Positions 1 through 12,200 of a stretch of 57,893 bases of DNA are shown here, in pieces. This DNA comes from Cerioporus squamosus (lineage: Eukaryota; Basidiomycota; Agaricomycetes; Polyporales; Polyporaceae). Each line of letters begins with the position of its first letter. The first letter of the stretch is position 1. The stretch covers positions 1-57,893 of the forward strand of contig JABYQS010000204.1 in NCBI GenBank assembly GCA_022592435.1, written 5' to 3'. The notes under the pieces are model-generated. The model did no database searches, was not told the origin of the DNA, and was given only the letters and a program-made list of their open reading frames with translations. The position numbers and the translations under genes are program-made.

Positions 1-224
1 GCAAGAGACATATCACCTCGATTGTGATCTTGAGTATTCGGCAGTCCCGGTGCCTGTGGTACGTCGTCGCCCAAACGTGCCTCTCATAGCCTGATTTCCC
101 ATGCTTATCATCTTGCAGCTCGGCTCGCAGAGTCGTCTGGTGAGTCTCTTCCGATGTGCGACATCTTCTGGGTACTGACCTATTGTGGCAGGATCTGGAG
201 CAACCCATCTCGAATCTAATCTGA
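1..224 (+). CDS. 3' end of a spliced gene entering from the left edge (product unknown)
   Basis: Three in-phase pieces read as the C-terminus of a gene that begins outside the window: 2-58, 119-139 and 192-224 (TGA). The introns are 59-118 (GTACGT...TTGCAG, 60 bp) and 140-191 (GTGAGT...GGCAG, 52 bp), both normal fungal size and both in phase 0. The middle exon would be only 21 bp. The visible residues end LDLEQPISNLI and show no recognisable domain. The agreement of two consecutive introns is the only reason for calling it. The product cannot be named from about 37 residues. Confidence 0.45.
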
Positions 225-2602
225 CCTTGCCGCGACGTGCGGCGCATCTTGAACACTCTATGGCTCAGACTACTCACACTGTCCTATCACACATGCCCCC
301 ACATCGCTCTCGTATTTTACGCACACATACACTTCTTGTTTACATGCTCCACGCAATCTCTCTGCTACTGGCATCACCTCCATATCGCATTGCATCGCAA
401 CCCTACTACCATACCATCATCGTCTGCGGTCATCTTGCTCTCGTCTATGCTGTTTGCTCTTGTATTTATACTCGCATTACTGTCCCGGTCTAATGTCATA
501 AGTCAGAGTACAGCCAGGGCTGGCCCGGGCCGTCGTCGCGCTTTGTGTTTGGTCCCCGGCAGTTATTGGTTTTGTCCGACCGTGGCGCAGCACCATACTA
601 GCGCCCGGTTGCTCTTTCCCTCGAACCACCATCATCCTCGCTGTGACACCGGGCTTGGATTCAAACTCGACTTATTCTGGGACACTACGAAGCTCTTTGA
701 TCTGCATGCGCATGCGTGATGACTTGTGCGCCTGGATTTGCCCGAATGACGCGCTGAATGCCGACTCTACACCGGTTGTGGTCCTGCGCAGCCGGTTCAC
801 ACATCTCCTCCTTTGAAGACGGGGATGACGCATAACTCCTGTGCTCAGCGACGTACCTGCGCTGCCTGGAAGCTGTGATATACAACGTAAAAGGCTCCTA
901 GACCGGCCATACGAGGTGAGTGCTGTTGCCTCCGCTCACGCCCGCTTCGAGAGTCTGCGCCGGGTTGTACCGTCCTCCACGCAATACCTCTAAGCTCCAT
1001 GCTGATCTGGGTTGAGAACCCCGAGTTTGGGTGCGATTGTGGTGGTGGCGGAGCTGGCCGATGCTTCGGCGCTGTTCATACTGCCACCCAGCTCTGTTTG
1101 CCATGGTCGCTGCTGCGCTCAGCCTCCCATTCAGTTACCCTTCGCATCTCCCCGTCTCTGCTGATGAAACAGCACTGCTGAGAAGTTTTCCATGCATGGC
1201 GTCTGTACCCCAGAAGTCTGTCCTAGGCGCAGTGCTTGCGGTGACGATGTGCTGTAAGCTGTAGCTGTGCGTCATCTTCGACGCAGCTACGCTAATCGCA
1301 TAAGTGGATTGCACCCTGAGCCGCTGGACAGGGAATAGTCTCAGTGGCACATCGCTCGTCGTCACGCTTTGCCTTTAGATACGTGGACGCAAGTTGCATG
1401 TCGTACAGTCGACATAGAGAGCATAGGTGAGCGGGCACCACTCTTGCTCGAAGCCGCTCACGGACATATGCTTTGACCAGCTCATCCGAAGGGTACCATT
1501 TCAGATCAGCGTCCTGCATGACTCGTTGCCACTAGCTGCTTTGGTTCTTGGTCGTGACTTCAGACTTCAGTCTTCGGATTGCCCCTTGTCTCGTCTCGTA
1601 CTCTCGCTTCGTGCCTGCTGTCTTCTTGTCTGCGTAACCCTTGTCGCGCTCGCTATCATGCCGTTCTTTGTACTCGGTCGCGCAGGCAGTGCGTCATATA
1701 CTCATGTAGTCATCATGTGGCTCTGGGAACAGAGACGATGATCGCTTGCATACCTCCTTCCAATGGAGTGGGCGTAATGGTGGTGTCTTCACGGTGACAA
1801 GGCGGATGAGCTGCTCAGTGCTGTGTGTATACTTCTCGTCCCGTTCTACCTACCTCTCCGCCTATTTGACTGATCTGTACGCCACCAAGAGGAGCTGGGG
1901 CCGCGACCGCAATAAGGGACGTGCTTCTCTTTACCGGGCGGTGCGTCAGAATAGCAGTTCTTCTATCTTCAATCGCTATACAGCTAACCCTCCACGGTGC
2001 TGTAGTGACTCCGCGTGCATAGTGGTCAACCCTCCGTCGGGCCCCGATGAGTCGAGCAACCACAACGTCCCATGCAAATGGCGCAAGAATAGCCCAGCCC
2101 TGGGACGATTATTTTGACATCTCGTCAACATGACATTCGTATGCGCCCGTGCGAGATTTACGATGCAGCCCCAGAAATAAAGTTCGTTCATTCATGCAGG
2201 TGAGTCAACGCTCTCTGTGTACAACCGCGATATTCCGCAATAAGATTCCTTGGTCATATGGCTGCTCGTGCGTCTTTCGCGTTGAGACGGGTATCTTCGG
2301 TCCTACTGTGCGGATCGTCTGTCTTCGCAAGCATCTGGCCGTGCGCGCGCGGGCAGTGGCGAGCGGGGTTCACTGCCTGGGAAACAGCCCTGGCGGTCGC
2401 GTGGAAAGGAGCTGATTCGACGTTCCTGTTCAGCTTCTAGACATCGAGGCCGTGCTGTCTCAACCACACTATATTGCCAGCGTCCTTTGAATCCAACATC
2501 GCCTATGTCGATTCAGACCTAGCTGCTCGCCCCATACTCATCCTGTTGTGTCAGTAACAGGCCATGCCCATCAGCGTCAGCTGAATACCCCGCTCTACTC
2601 CC
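225..2602. other. 2.4 kb without a recognisable gene
   Basis: The open frames here are short, mutually overlapping and mostly begin at non-ATG codons. No domain, tRNA-like fold or repeat was recognised. The first few hundred bases probably contain the 3' UTR of the left-edge gene. Confidence 0.4.
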
Positions 2603-2959
2603 ATGGTGACGTCCACTGCACGGGTGATACTCGCAGATACCGACAACTTCCTCCGTCATTCTGCCCACGGCGAGTGCGACATTCTCATGGTGGACCCACA
2701 ATGCTCAGCCCTCTCTCCGAGTACCCTTCGGGGCCGTACAGTCATATTCGTATCGGGGATGGCTGAGCACCGCTCCAGCTTCTCGCGCCCTTGGAGTTCT
2801 AGAGTCCTATCGGAGTATATCCCGTACTTGGAAGATCGTAACTTGCCTTATACGGACGAGATGCTGGGTGCGGCTGCGCATGTCATGCGGCGGTGTGGCA
2901 GGGTCGTCTGTATTCGTGGTACGTCCCCCGAATATGTCCTCGACGACCACACATACTGA
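2603..2959 (+). CDS. hypothetical 118-residue protein
   Basis: An intronless ORF with an ATG start. Its amino-acid composition looks protein-like (for example RTVIFVSGMAEHRSSF and EYIPYLEDRN), unlike the neighbouring random frames. It has no signal peptide, membrane segment or motif that I recognise. It ends 132 bp before the start of the first DUF6699 gene, so its downstream sequence may overlap that gene's promoter. It could be an exon of a larger gene or a chance ORF; transcript data would decide. Confidence 0.35.
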   Translation: MVTSTARVILADTDNFLRHSAHGECDILMVDPQCSALSPSTLRGRTVIFVSGMAEHRSSFSRPWSSRVLSEYIPYLEDRNLPYTDEMLGAAAHVMRRCGRVVCIRGTSPEYVLDDHTY

Positions 2960-3091
2960 GGCGTTAATATGTCGTGCTACATAAGGAGGAGGTGTCCTCC
3001 CGCCCTCCCTCATACAGTGCCCCCTCCTCCTCTCAAGTCTCGTTAACATCTCCTGTTTATTCTTCCATTTACGATTCACGAGCTTCACGAA

Positions 3092-3943
3092 ATGTCGACG
3101 TATCCTGAAGGACGTAATGTCCGGTTCCACGACGCTCCCCGGCAACACGTACTCCCACCCAACGCGCAGCGGACCCATGTGCGCTTTGATGATGCCGTTG
3201 AACGGGAGCACGCCGTGTTTACTCAAGATCCTCCGGCTCGCGGTCGATGGACTGAGGAACCGCCCTCTCCCCGTCTGAGAACTCGCCCGCTCCCAGGCAC
3301 ACCCGAGCTCGGAGGGCTGCGGCTTACCGAGCGGGCTTCACCGAACCACAGTCCGACGCCCGCGAACTCGCCGGAGACCCGGACCGCCTCCCTCACTACG
3401 ACGCCGAGCGCACGGATGCAGGCGGACTCGTCTCCATCCCCGTCTCCTCCCTCCTCCCCCGAGCCTCAGGCTGATGTGTCCCTGTTCCTTGCGGGACCCG
3501 GTCTGCAGTGGAACGTGCGGGGGCCCGACCTGGACGCGACGCTCCGAACCACTTACGCGCTCGACCGGTGCCCGGCATTCACTTCCAAGAGGAAGTCATG
3601 CACGTTGCGCTTTGTCGTTGACGAGGCCAATGAGTGGACCGTCGACATTTCTCCTCGTCCTGATGCGTCGCCGCTGACCGTGTGGGACGTGCTCTACGCA
3701 ATCAGGCGCAGTCTCTTCGCCCTGGTAGAAGAGAGCGCCTTGATACCAGGGGACCCTCGCTATGCCGGTGCCATCGAGGAACGTCCCCGCCGTCTTTATG
3801 GGCAGGAGGACGCGAGGGCCAACGTTTTCCGGAATGTCGACTTCTACCCGGCGGCGTCGCAGTCATACTTCCACGGTCTGGTAGAGGACACTTCCGGCAA
3901 GGGGGTCGCGCAGTTCGTCGTACTGATGGGCCCTCTTCCCTAA
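3092..3943 (+). CDS. DUF6699 domain protein (paralogue 1)
   Basis: Single-exon gene of 283 residues, complete from ATG to TAA. The first 40 residues carry two copies of a V-R-F-x-D-A motif (NVRFHDAP and HVRFDDAV) followed by AVFTQDPP. Residues about 55-125 are a disordered Pro/Ser/Thr-rich linker. The C-terminal half is the DUF6699 fold signature: a core strand (CTLRFVVDE, EWTVDI), the helix LTVWDVLYAIRRSLF at 195-209, then RRLYGQEDARANVFRNVDFYP and a final YFHGL...FVVLMGP strand pair. DUF6699 is a basidiomycete domain of unknown function. The closest relative in the window is the gene at 30852-31769, which shares the N-terminal motif, the linker style and the C-terminal LYG-E-D block. No catalytic residues are apparent. 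Confidence 0.85.
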   Translation: MSTYPEGRNVRFHDAPRQHVLPPNAQRTHVRFDDAVEREHAVFTQDPPARGRWTEEPPSPRLRTRPLPGTPELGGLRLTERASPNHSPTPANSPETRTASLTTTPSARMQADSSPSPSPPSSPEPQADVSLFLAGPGLQWNVRGPDLDATLRTTYALDRCPAFTSKRKSCTLRFVVDEANEWTVDISPRPDASPLTVWDVLYAIRRSLFALVEESALIPGDPRYAGAIEERPRRLYGQEDARANVFRNVDFYPAASQSYFHGLVEDTSGKGVAQFVVLMGPLP

Positions 3944-4190
3944 TGTGAGAGCATCACTGAGGCTCTTTCAGATCACTGTACTGACCATGCATGCAGGCTT
4001 TCCATGCTCTGACGTCCCTTCGCTGGTGTATATGGTTCATTCAAAGGACTCTGAGCTTCGTACACCTGGTGTCAAGGACTCTCTGTTGTATCACTAGCCG
4101 TTCTCTCCTCGCCTCGTATCCTAGCCTCCTCGTCTCATAATGCTGACGAACCGACCTCTCATTCTCTCTGATATGCTACCGTCTCGCTTG

Positions 4191-4197
4191 TATAAAT
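4191..4197 (+). promoter_or_regulatory. TATA-like box followed by a pyrimidine-rich tract, no gene behind it
   Basis: TATAAAT at 4191 is followed by about 60 bp of CT-rich sequence (4197-4260), the usual look of a fungal core promoter. No convincing coding sequence follows within 1 kb. It may belong to a decayed gene, drive a noncoding transcript, or be chance. Confidence 0.25.
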
Positions 4198-5870
4198 CTC
4201 TCCTCTCTCCCCCCTTGCTCTCCACTCCTCACTACCTAGTCTTTTTGTTTGGCTGTTTAGTCCTGCTTTCCTTAGTTATCGCCTCCATACTCTCCCTTGA
4301 CTGATCGCTGTATTACGTACTCTCTCGCTGACACTCTAGTCGTGCCTTCTCGCCCGTCATACCTACTGGTACTACTAGTAGATGCTCTGCGCTCGCGATG
4401 TGTCCTCGACTAGCTATCTGCGTGTATACTCCTCATAACCTGGCTCCTGACCCGATCCGGACTCGGAAGAAAGCTTGATGCACGAATGTCGTGCGTATAC
4501 TCAGTGCTAAGCCCTTGGTACTCTCCGAGATCGGTCTGCCTACATCGTAGTACCATGCCTAAGTTGAACGTTGAGGAAGATATTTAGTCCGCTCACCGTT
4601 GGCAAGCTCGCGCGCCTAAATGCGACTTGAACATGAACTATGACGACCTCACCGCGCTATTGGTATAACGTCGTCATCTGGACCCTCCATACTCTTCAAT
4701 GTGTCCGGACTCGCACGTGAGGACACTACCATGGTGGGCTGGCGAGTGAGTGATTCAAGGACGGCAACACTGGCACCGGCATCTCCTCTGGGCTTGCCCA
4801 GGTATTGTAGTCGTTCTTCGGAGTCTTCCTCCTACCCGGATTCGTAGCTGACGTACTACAGGTACGCCTCCGCTTCCCTCGTGTGCTTCTTCAACTGCTC
4901 ATAAGCGATAGGGAAGGGAGGTCCTGAATTCACGGACACGTCAATGCGGCTCCAGGCATTGAACTCAGAACCACCACGCCTTCCGACCGCATTCTAGCGC
5001 ATTGAAGCTTCCCCCGATCGTTCTCAATTAATATGGGGCTTGCCGAGGACCCACAAGGACCGCCAACAGAGCAGGTGTGCCACTTGATCATCCGCGCTTG
5101 ATCAATGTTCGCCTCATGGTCACCACGCAGTGCTGGTCGCAGTTACCCGGTCCTTTTCTCCGATCCGCGATACGGACGCAAGTTTCCCTCTTCAACTCGG
5201 TATATCCAAGAACTGTCTGTATGGATTTCTTATGGTGCCGTACACACCCGACTCCGTAGAGTACTCCGTACCCTCGCCCGATTGACACGTGGCACCAACA
5301 TGATGGAGTATATCAACCCGCTTTCTGAACGGTAATATCAGTATAGAGCATTATTCTCAATTGCGATTGCGATGGGTGGCTAACCTCTTTCCAGAACAGG
5401 CTCTCAATTGCTACATCTTACTGCTGATTTCCTAACTTCGCTCTGACAGTCTCCAAGGTTCCAGGATACGGATCGTAGGAACAACATGCATGTGAGTATC
5501 ATCCCCATGCCCTGCCACGGTTACATCGACTCACTTGAATTGGTATTGCAGAAGTATATCATGCTCATACGGCGGATAGTCGCACAGTGCGCGACGTCCT
5601 CGTCAATACCACTGGCGCCTTGCCCAACTTGACAGGATGATGACGCGGCATATAAGTTCAGTGCGCAAGGCCTCAAGCTTCCCCAACCCGCTCTGTAGCA
5701 TTTAGAAACCAAGTTGGAGAGCACAACTCGACCCATGGGCGCGGTCCTTTCACTCAATGGGGCGATGACAACGCTGTCCGTGTCTCATCTGAGAAGTGTC
5801 GCGAAGCGACCGACATCGATCCACATCGCCCGATTCTTGCGCCCGTGTGAGGTGAGCGCAATAAGATTGT

Positions 5871-5916
5871 ACGGCCATAACGCACCGCTGACTTACGGCC
5901 ATAACGCACCGCTGAC
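5871..5916 (+). repeat. 24-bp tandem duplication
   Basis: The unit beginning ACGGCCATAACGCACCGCTG occurs at 5871-5894 and again at 5895-5916, where the last two bases of the unit are missing. The copies are otherwise identical, so the duplication is recent or an assembly artefact. It lies in noncoding sequence. Confidence 0.85.
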
Positions 5917-6466
5917 GCTTGTCAAGTATGCATACGGTGCACCATAGCTCATCACCTGCCTGCCGTCTCTCTTGCCATATACGTCGCTCGGCGATACTTG
6001 GCACTCCCATCACCTCTCCGCCCGCCGGATCGCGAGACATAACTCCTCGAGGCTTCTGTATGGAAGGACACGGCCAGAGCGTGGCCAGCTGATATGTCCC
6101 GCACAGGTTGCCCACGAATCTGAGTGGCACTCCCAGCGCCCTCGTGTTGATTGGCTCGAAGTGCGATAGAGGCCCGATGTTCCTACGACGTGGCTTCACT
6201 ATTCTCAGTCCTGCTCCTCCCGCAGCGCATACTCGGGTGGCGCAGAAGGTGACGGTGGCCGCTCGCTAAGTTTTGTTAGGGTCTGGGTCTAGGTGAGTAC
6301 GGATTGTGATGCCGATTGATACTCACTGATATATACAACTACGTCCACAGGAGCAAACAATCGGAGTTGGCTCGATGCACGGCCATATCCTACTTCAACT
6401 GTGACCACTTTGACTCGAAATCCGAGGATTCACCCCTCCCCGACACCGCTGCTCCCTTTCAGCTCC

Positions 6467-7339
6467 ATGTCTTGTGTTATGCGCCGGCGCCGCTCTCGTA
6501 AGAAGCACGTTCAATGGTCTCCAAACCTGGTGTCAGATGTCTGGAACTACGAGAGGGAATCGCCCTTTCTGGATTGGCACAAAGACCCTTCACTCCCCCC
6601 AACACGACCATTCAGTCCTATGTGAGAATATGTGACACTGCACTCCCCGTAAGGCTCGGACACTGACCATAGCTTCTACAGAGTACTAGGACGACCGGCT
6701 TCGCCTCGAATCACGACTGCACCTTTCCCTCTCATGACCTCACCGATGTCGCCGATGCGCCCTATTCCCACTCCCGTTCCCGTGCCACTCGGCCTACCTA
6801 TCCATGGGAACCTCGTCTGCTTTACGGAAATCTGGGACGTCCGCAGATATACATTCCCCCCTTCTCTTCCCCCGGACCTCCGGGACGCTCCAGCAGTCTA
6901 CGGGGGCTTTCCTGCGACCTCCTTTCGCCTCTTCTTCTTCCCGCCCATCGGCTCTCCATTCGACGTTGAGGTACACATGGTGTCGACAGCGATAGCGAGC
7001 GAGTTCATGAACAGCCCGATCCCGTGCATCCCTCACTGGGTCACTGTTGGGGAGGTCTTGAGCTACATACACGCCGCTCTCTATCGCCGCATCACTCTCC
7101 CACATGGTCTCGCACTGAGCGCTGCACGCGATGCGCGGCGGCATCGCTCGATCAGGAGAGAGGAAGATGTTTGGTCCAACACCATCCGGAACGTAGACCT
7201 CTTTCCTGCGCTCGCTGTTTCTCCTGGCGTGCAGACGTGGGCGCCGCCGAGCTTGTACTTCATTGGGCTCGAGAGTTGGATGACATCGGAGGGGTTCCAA
7301 TTCGTAGTCTTGTTCGCACCGCTGCCTCGGCCGAGATAG
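6467..7339 (+). CDS. DUF6699 domain protein (paralogue 2), two exons
   Basis: Exons 6467-6621 and 6682-7339 are joined by a 60-bp intron (GTGAGA...TACAG, phase 2) and give 270 residues. I chose the ATG at 6467 because it is the first in frame after the 5' UTR intron 6293-6350. The N-terminus is basic (RRRRSRKKHVQW); KHVQW is the paralogue-typical first strand. The DUF6699 core follows: a long proline-rich approach, SFRLFFFPP, the helix WVTVGEVLSYIHAALYRRI, then REEDVWSNTIRNVDLFP and SLYFIGL...FQFVVLFAPLP, closely matching the C-terminal blocks of the 3092 and 30852 genes. Function unknown. It sits 2.5 kb downstream of paralogue 1 in the same orientation, which fits an old local duplication. 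Confidence 0.78.
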
Positions 7340-7740
7340 ACGGTAAGTTTCTCAGAAAGTGTTGTAGATACGACGACACTTACACAGAGCTATCGTAGTC
7401 ATTCTGTGAGCCAATAGCGTGCTTAGCAAAGAGAAGAACCGCTTCAGCGAGACACAGTTGCTCCAATCGAAAGCGCGACTGAGTTACCTCAAGCGGCTGT
7501 CTAGTAGGCACTTCGACGACGTCTATTCTCATTTGCCTTGTTTGTCCGGGTCTCCGAACTGAAGGAGCAAGAATACATAGGGGGATCGTATGTAGTAGGA
7601 GTTACTTTGACTCGCCCGTATGAGTCCTGTACCAGACACAAGCGTTGATCCGAGCTATTGATCACCTCTCATGCCTTCACACACCATCGTGTCCAGCAGA
7701 TCAGGAGGCCATGATTGGAGGGACACTCAGCCCGGAGCCA
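7340..7740. other. 400 bp intergenic, nothing recognised
   Basis: This lies between the convergent 3' ends of the DUF6699 gene (+) and the homeodomain-like gene (-). It presumably holds both 3' UTRs. No element was seen. Confidence 0.4.
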
Positions 7741-8938
7741 TCATACAACCAGATCCGTTGTAAGGCCGTCTACGAATCCTATCGCATCGCGACGCGTCTC
7801 CTCAATCCACAGTGCAAGCTCAGCGAACGACTTTGGGATGGTGATGTTCACCGACCCGCTATCCATTCTCTCGAGTACAGTCCGGAGCGCTTTCGCGAGG
7901 TGATCGTCCTCCCTAAAGTTCAACTCCGTGCTCGTCTCTAGGCTCGTTGAAATCACTGATTTCGTTTGAACGTTCACGCAACCTGCGTAATCTGATTCAA
8001 TAGTCAGTCCGAGGTCGCCGGCACCGCCGAACCAACTTACCAGTCTCATCGATGCTTGCCTGCCACATCTCCTCTTGCTCCCAGCTATGCCTCTCAGAAA
8101 GAGATAGCGGTAGTGACTGGCGGATTGGGGGACGCAGCTCTGAAGAGAGTGACGGGTCCGGATTGCCGGGCAGTTGTGTTGGCTGTTGTTCAACCTTCAA
8201 TGTGGATGCGTGAGCCTGGAACATCAATGCATCACGGTCCACCAGCAATCGAAAATAGACGGTATTAGTTGTACTCACAACTTCTGCGTGAATATTGCTC
8301 GTCATTTGGCCGGACCACAAGAAGGCGTATGTAAGGATGTGCTCGGGAGCAGTTCCGGCTCCCAGCTTCTCCGCCCATATCCCGGCGACCTCTGGGGACG
8401 GATTGGGGTTCTCTCGAAGGAGCACGTCCAACCTCGACTCGATAGACTCCGTGGCCTCTGTGAAGTACTTAGTCATGTTCCTGCTCTGTTGGCGGCAGAC
8501 AGACGTACCTTGAAGGGGGACTGTGCTCTTTCTGGGCTTGACAGGCCCGGAACATGTCTTCGAGCGCATGTTTCCAAAGTACCGGTATACATGAACTGCC
8601 GTGTAGTGTTCGCACCCGGGAATTTCTCTCAACTTCTCTGCAAGCGTCATGCGGGCGGGTTCGTCTGGCCACTCGCTAACGTTGAAGAAATGATCTGCAG
8701 CGATGAAGCTGCCGTGAATAGTAGCGAGTACGACGATGAACACTCTCGACATACCATTCAGGATGTCGTATGCCACGTTGGGCAGGTGTATCTTCTTCTT
8801 CCTCCGAGGGAAGGTCGAGGGCTCGGATCCTCGTCCAATGGTGCTTGGGAGTGATGTCGAGAAATGACGATGCTGCGCAGCCCTCGTGGCCACTGATTCA
8901 AGTTCCTCGGCTGCAAGAGGACTGCGTTGTAGCGTCAT
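7741..8938 (-). CDS. homeodomain-like protein, multi-exon
   Basis: Exons in transcript order: 8938-8755, 8694-8509, 8457-8279, 8215-8041, 7982-7741. The introns are 60, 51, 63 and 58 bp with GTATGT/GTACGT/GTGAGT/GTAAGT donors and CAG acceptors, and all phases agree, giving 321 residues. The first three introns are multiples of three without an in-frame stop, so the reading frame also stays open unspliced (341 residues if only the first is retained). Two homeodomain-like helix-turn-helix units are suggested: one ends VHVYRYFGNMRSK, resembling recognition helix 3 (W/Y-F-x-N-x-R). The second reads ENPNPSPEVAGIWAEKLG...HILTY, resembling the NPYPS-x-LA-x-LG...V-x-x-W core. The usual Trp of helix 3 is replaced. 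A DNA-binding role is inferred, not shown. A relic of the same family lies at 30114-30257. Confidence 0.6.
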
Positions 8939-9224
8939 GATTAAGCAAGGCAAACAGGTCGTGGAGAACGTGGTACCCAGTCCAACTTGCTAGTAGGAGG
9001 AGAACGGTCGATGACGGTCGTCAAATTCTTGCGACCTGAGTTCCTGACCAACTTGAACCCACGGTTCCCTGCAGGGTAACTATATATTGAACTTCGAACA
9101 CAGTGACAGAGAACCCGCATCTCACCTGCCACGTAACCAATTAACATTTAAACAATACTCTATGGGCCTACGATGATTACTCCTTACTGGAGGTGACTCG
9201 TAACTTACAGATGTGAAGTCTAGC

Positions 9225-12200
9225 TCATACATGCAACGCCTTCAGGAACTGCTCGACGGTCTCCGCCCAATCGACGTTGTTCCCGCTCCCCAGCGCCCGA
9301 GCCTTTTGCAGCCGCTTCTTATCGCTCCCGCCCTTACCCTTGCCTTTGCCCTTCGGCTTCGCCGCAGACGGTCCTCGGTACGACTGGGCCAGCCTCCTGA
9401 CCTCATCGAGGTCCGATGTCGCCTGCGCGCGCAGCCAAGACGCGCTCGTTGCTCTGTGCGTCAAGCAATCCGGGGGCACGTATCCCACCGACGACCCCAC
9501 CCAGTCCGTCCCGTCATCCGGCAGCAGGGGCCGGCCGTCCGCGTAAAGGCTGCCGCCGTTCGTCCGCTGGATGACCCCTGCGATGTCCAAGCTCTCGCCA
9601 GGGGGGATGGCGTTAGGCTGAGACGGAGTGACGCATGGCATGTCGACCTCCTTCCGGAGCACGTGGTCGATGTCGACAGCAGAGAAGAACGCGACGCCTG
9701 CCGGGAGGTCGTCCATCCCGAGCTTGAATGCGAAGAGGCTGCGTGTCCACACGTTCGCAATCTGGAGGGCGAGCGCTGCGCGATAGCGGTCCTCCTCCTT
9801 CACAAGGTAGCGGAGCTCATCGTGCACGGAGATCAGGTAGCGCGCCTGGATGGCATATTTGTCGATGAGGTGTTGCATGGCGACAATGAGGAGGTGGAGG
9901 TAGTCGACGCCGGAGGACTGTACGACCCAGTTGATGCGCGAGGTCATGTAGTCGGAGCCGAACTCAGCGGGTAGGTACTCCTTCGACAGTGCATAGGTGA
10001 TCCCACAGCCAAGCGCCGGAGTCTGGGGCCGATCCCCGAGTGCAATCTCCTCGAGCTTGTTGAAGACGTAGCTTTCTGTGCCCCCATACCAGAACTTGCG
10101 CCCAAAGAGATGCGTGCCGTGCGTGTTCTTCCCCTTCGTTGAGGCGTACAGGTTCTCGGCCAGCTTCTGCGCCTGCTCGGGGAGCATCCCTGCGCTGTTC
10201 TGGAGGAGCAGCAAGACAGCGTGGCGCATGCCCGCTCCGTAGATACGTGCATAGTTGAACGTCTTGGCCTGGTCGCGTGAAATACCGAGGATGCTGGCCG
10301 TCTTCGAGTGTAAGTCCGTGCCCGCCGCCTTAGTGCCCTCGAGCGTCATCCACCCGATCGCAGTCGCTCCATGCAAGCCAAACTGCGCATCGCCCATCAC
10401 GCTTGAGATCCAAAGCTCCTCCGAGTCGACATCTGCCCCAACGATCGCGTATCCCGGCGGGGCGCGCACCATGGCCTTCAGCTCAGACCCGACCCGATTC
10501 TTCTTCGCGTTGCTCGCTGTCAGCCACGTCTTCTCGATCGCACGGCGGGTGACGGTGCCCATCGTGATGACCTGTGGGAGGATGATGCCCCACTTCTTGC
10601 CCTTCTCCTGCGGGGGCGGGATTCCGATATCCAGAGACGTGCTCTCGCCCTTCCCATCCTGCCAGACGACCATCTGCTTCATGACGCGGTCGCGGGCCGA
10701 GATCCAGTAGCTGCACTGCGCATTCATGTCCAGCGCGTCCGAAGCCTCCTTGAACGGGCTCGCGAGTGTTCCGTCCTGCGCATACTTCATGAACGTCTTG
10801 CCGAGCGGACTCCCGACGTTCGCCTTCTCGCCGTCCTTGTGCGGCAGCTTGTAGAACGTGTGGTGCGCGGTCGCGTTGTGCAGCGCGACGTCCGCCGGGT
10901 CGTCGAACGTCAGCGGCGACGCACGCGTCTGGAACTCCGCCTTCTTGGGCACGCGGAACGTCCACCCGTGCTCGCGCGAGTGGAAGAGAGGCCAGCCCTG
11001 CCATGACAGACGCAGCAGGAGGGGCGCAAAGCGGTTCCGCACCGTGAGGTCGAGCGTCCCTGGGGCGCAGTCTTTCTTCGGCTTCGCAAGGTCCCAGTAC
11101 CACTTCGGCCAGTGAACGGGCGGCGGCTTGGACTTCTTCTCCGCAGCTCTCTTGCGCTTCGGAGCCGACGGCTCGGACGTCGTCGTTGACGGTCGCCGAG
11201 GCCTAGAGACCTTCCAGTCCAACTGGCTTAACCAGGGGTCCTCGTCAACCTTCTCCGAAGGCGTCTCAAAGGCAGCCTTCGCCAAGCGCAGGATCTTCTT
11301 CTTCGTCTCTTCGGAGTGCATGCCGGAAGCGACGCTCATAGCCAATTCTTTGTCTATAGCTGTCAGGCGGCCGTTCTTAAGAGCAGGAAGCCCATTGGTG
11401 ACACCGAGGACGGAGAAAACCTTCTTGCCCGCTGGGGCGAGCGTCCTGACCTCTCCGTCGGACACCGAGTGCCATCCAACAGAGGTGGAGTACTGCAGAG
11501 GATGTCCGTCGTATGACACCCGCAGGAGGAGGGGCAGTATCCGGTTGACCACAGATGTTTGTAAGGGATCGGAGAGTAGCTCCGCATACCACTTTGGCGC
11601 GCCGGACGGCACTTCGGATGGCTCCGGAGATGCTTCGACCTGCTCGACCTGCTCAGCAGCGGGTTCTGCAACGGTTGCCTGCACGCGGTATTAGAGTTAA
11701 GCAAACGAGAGGACACACAAAGCTCCTACCTCTGGCACGACACCCCTCGACTTCCCTGCAACCTTGGGAGTCCAATCCAGCTGCGCGAGCCACGGGTCCT
11801 CCTTCCACTTCCCGCTCTCCATCAACGCTTTCGCCTCGTGCGCGAGGTCGATGAGACGGCCCTTGACCTTATCCTCCAGCTCGTGGTACGTGCGCTCTGC
11901 GTTCGCGATGTACGTCTCCCACTCCTCGTTGACCGGCAGCAGCGCCGAGCCCATCGTCAGCACGCCCGCGAACGAGACCGGGCTCGGGCACGCGGAGAGG
12001 AACGCGGGCAAGACTTGCGCAAACACCGCGTGCGTGACCGCACAGTCGCTAGAGCAGTAGTCGAGGTACGAGTTCAGGCCATCGCGAATCTCCTCGGGCG
12101 TGGACGTCATGAAGTCGTTGCGGACCTCCTTGTCCATCGTGATGCCGCAGTGCAGCGCCGCGACGTCCGCGAGCGAGTTCGCCGACGTGAGGTCCTCCCA

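Larger units (their letters stand above)
3944..6466. other. 2.5 kb without a recognisable gene
   Basis: Only short overlapping frames are present. It includes an orphan TATA-like/CT-rich stretch near 4191 and a 24-bp tandem duplication at 5871-5916, listed separately. A good GT-AG intron (6293-6350, GTGAGT...CCACAG) near its end probably lies in the 5' UTR of the next gene, because the frame upstream of it is closed by a stop. Confidence 0.4.
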
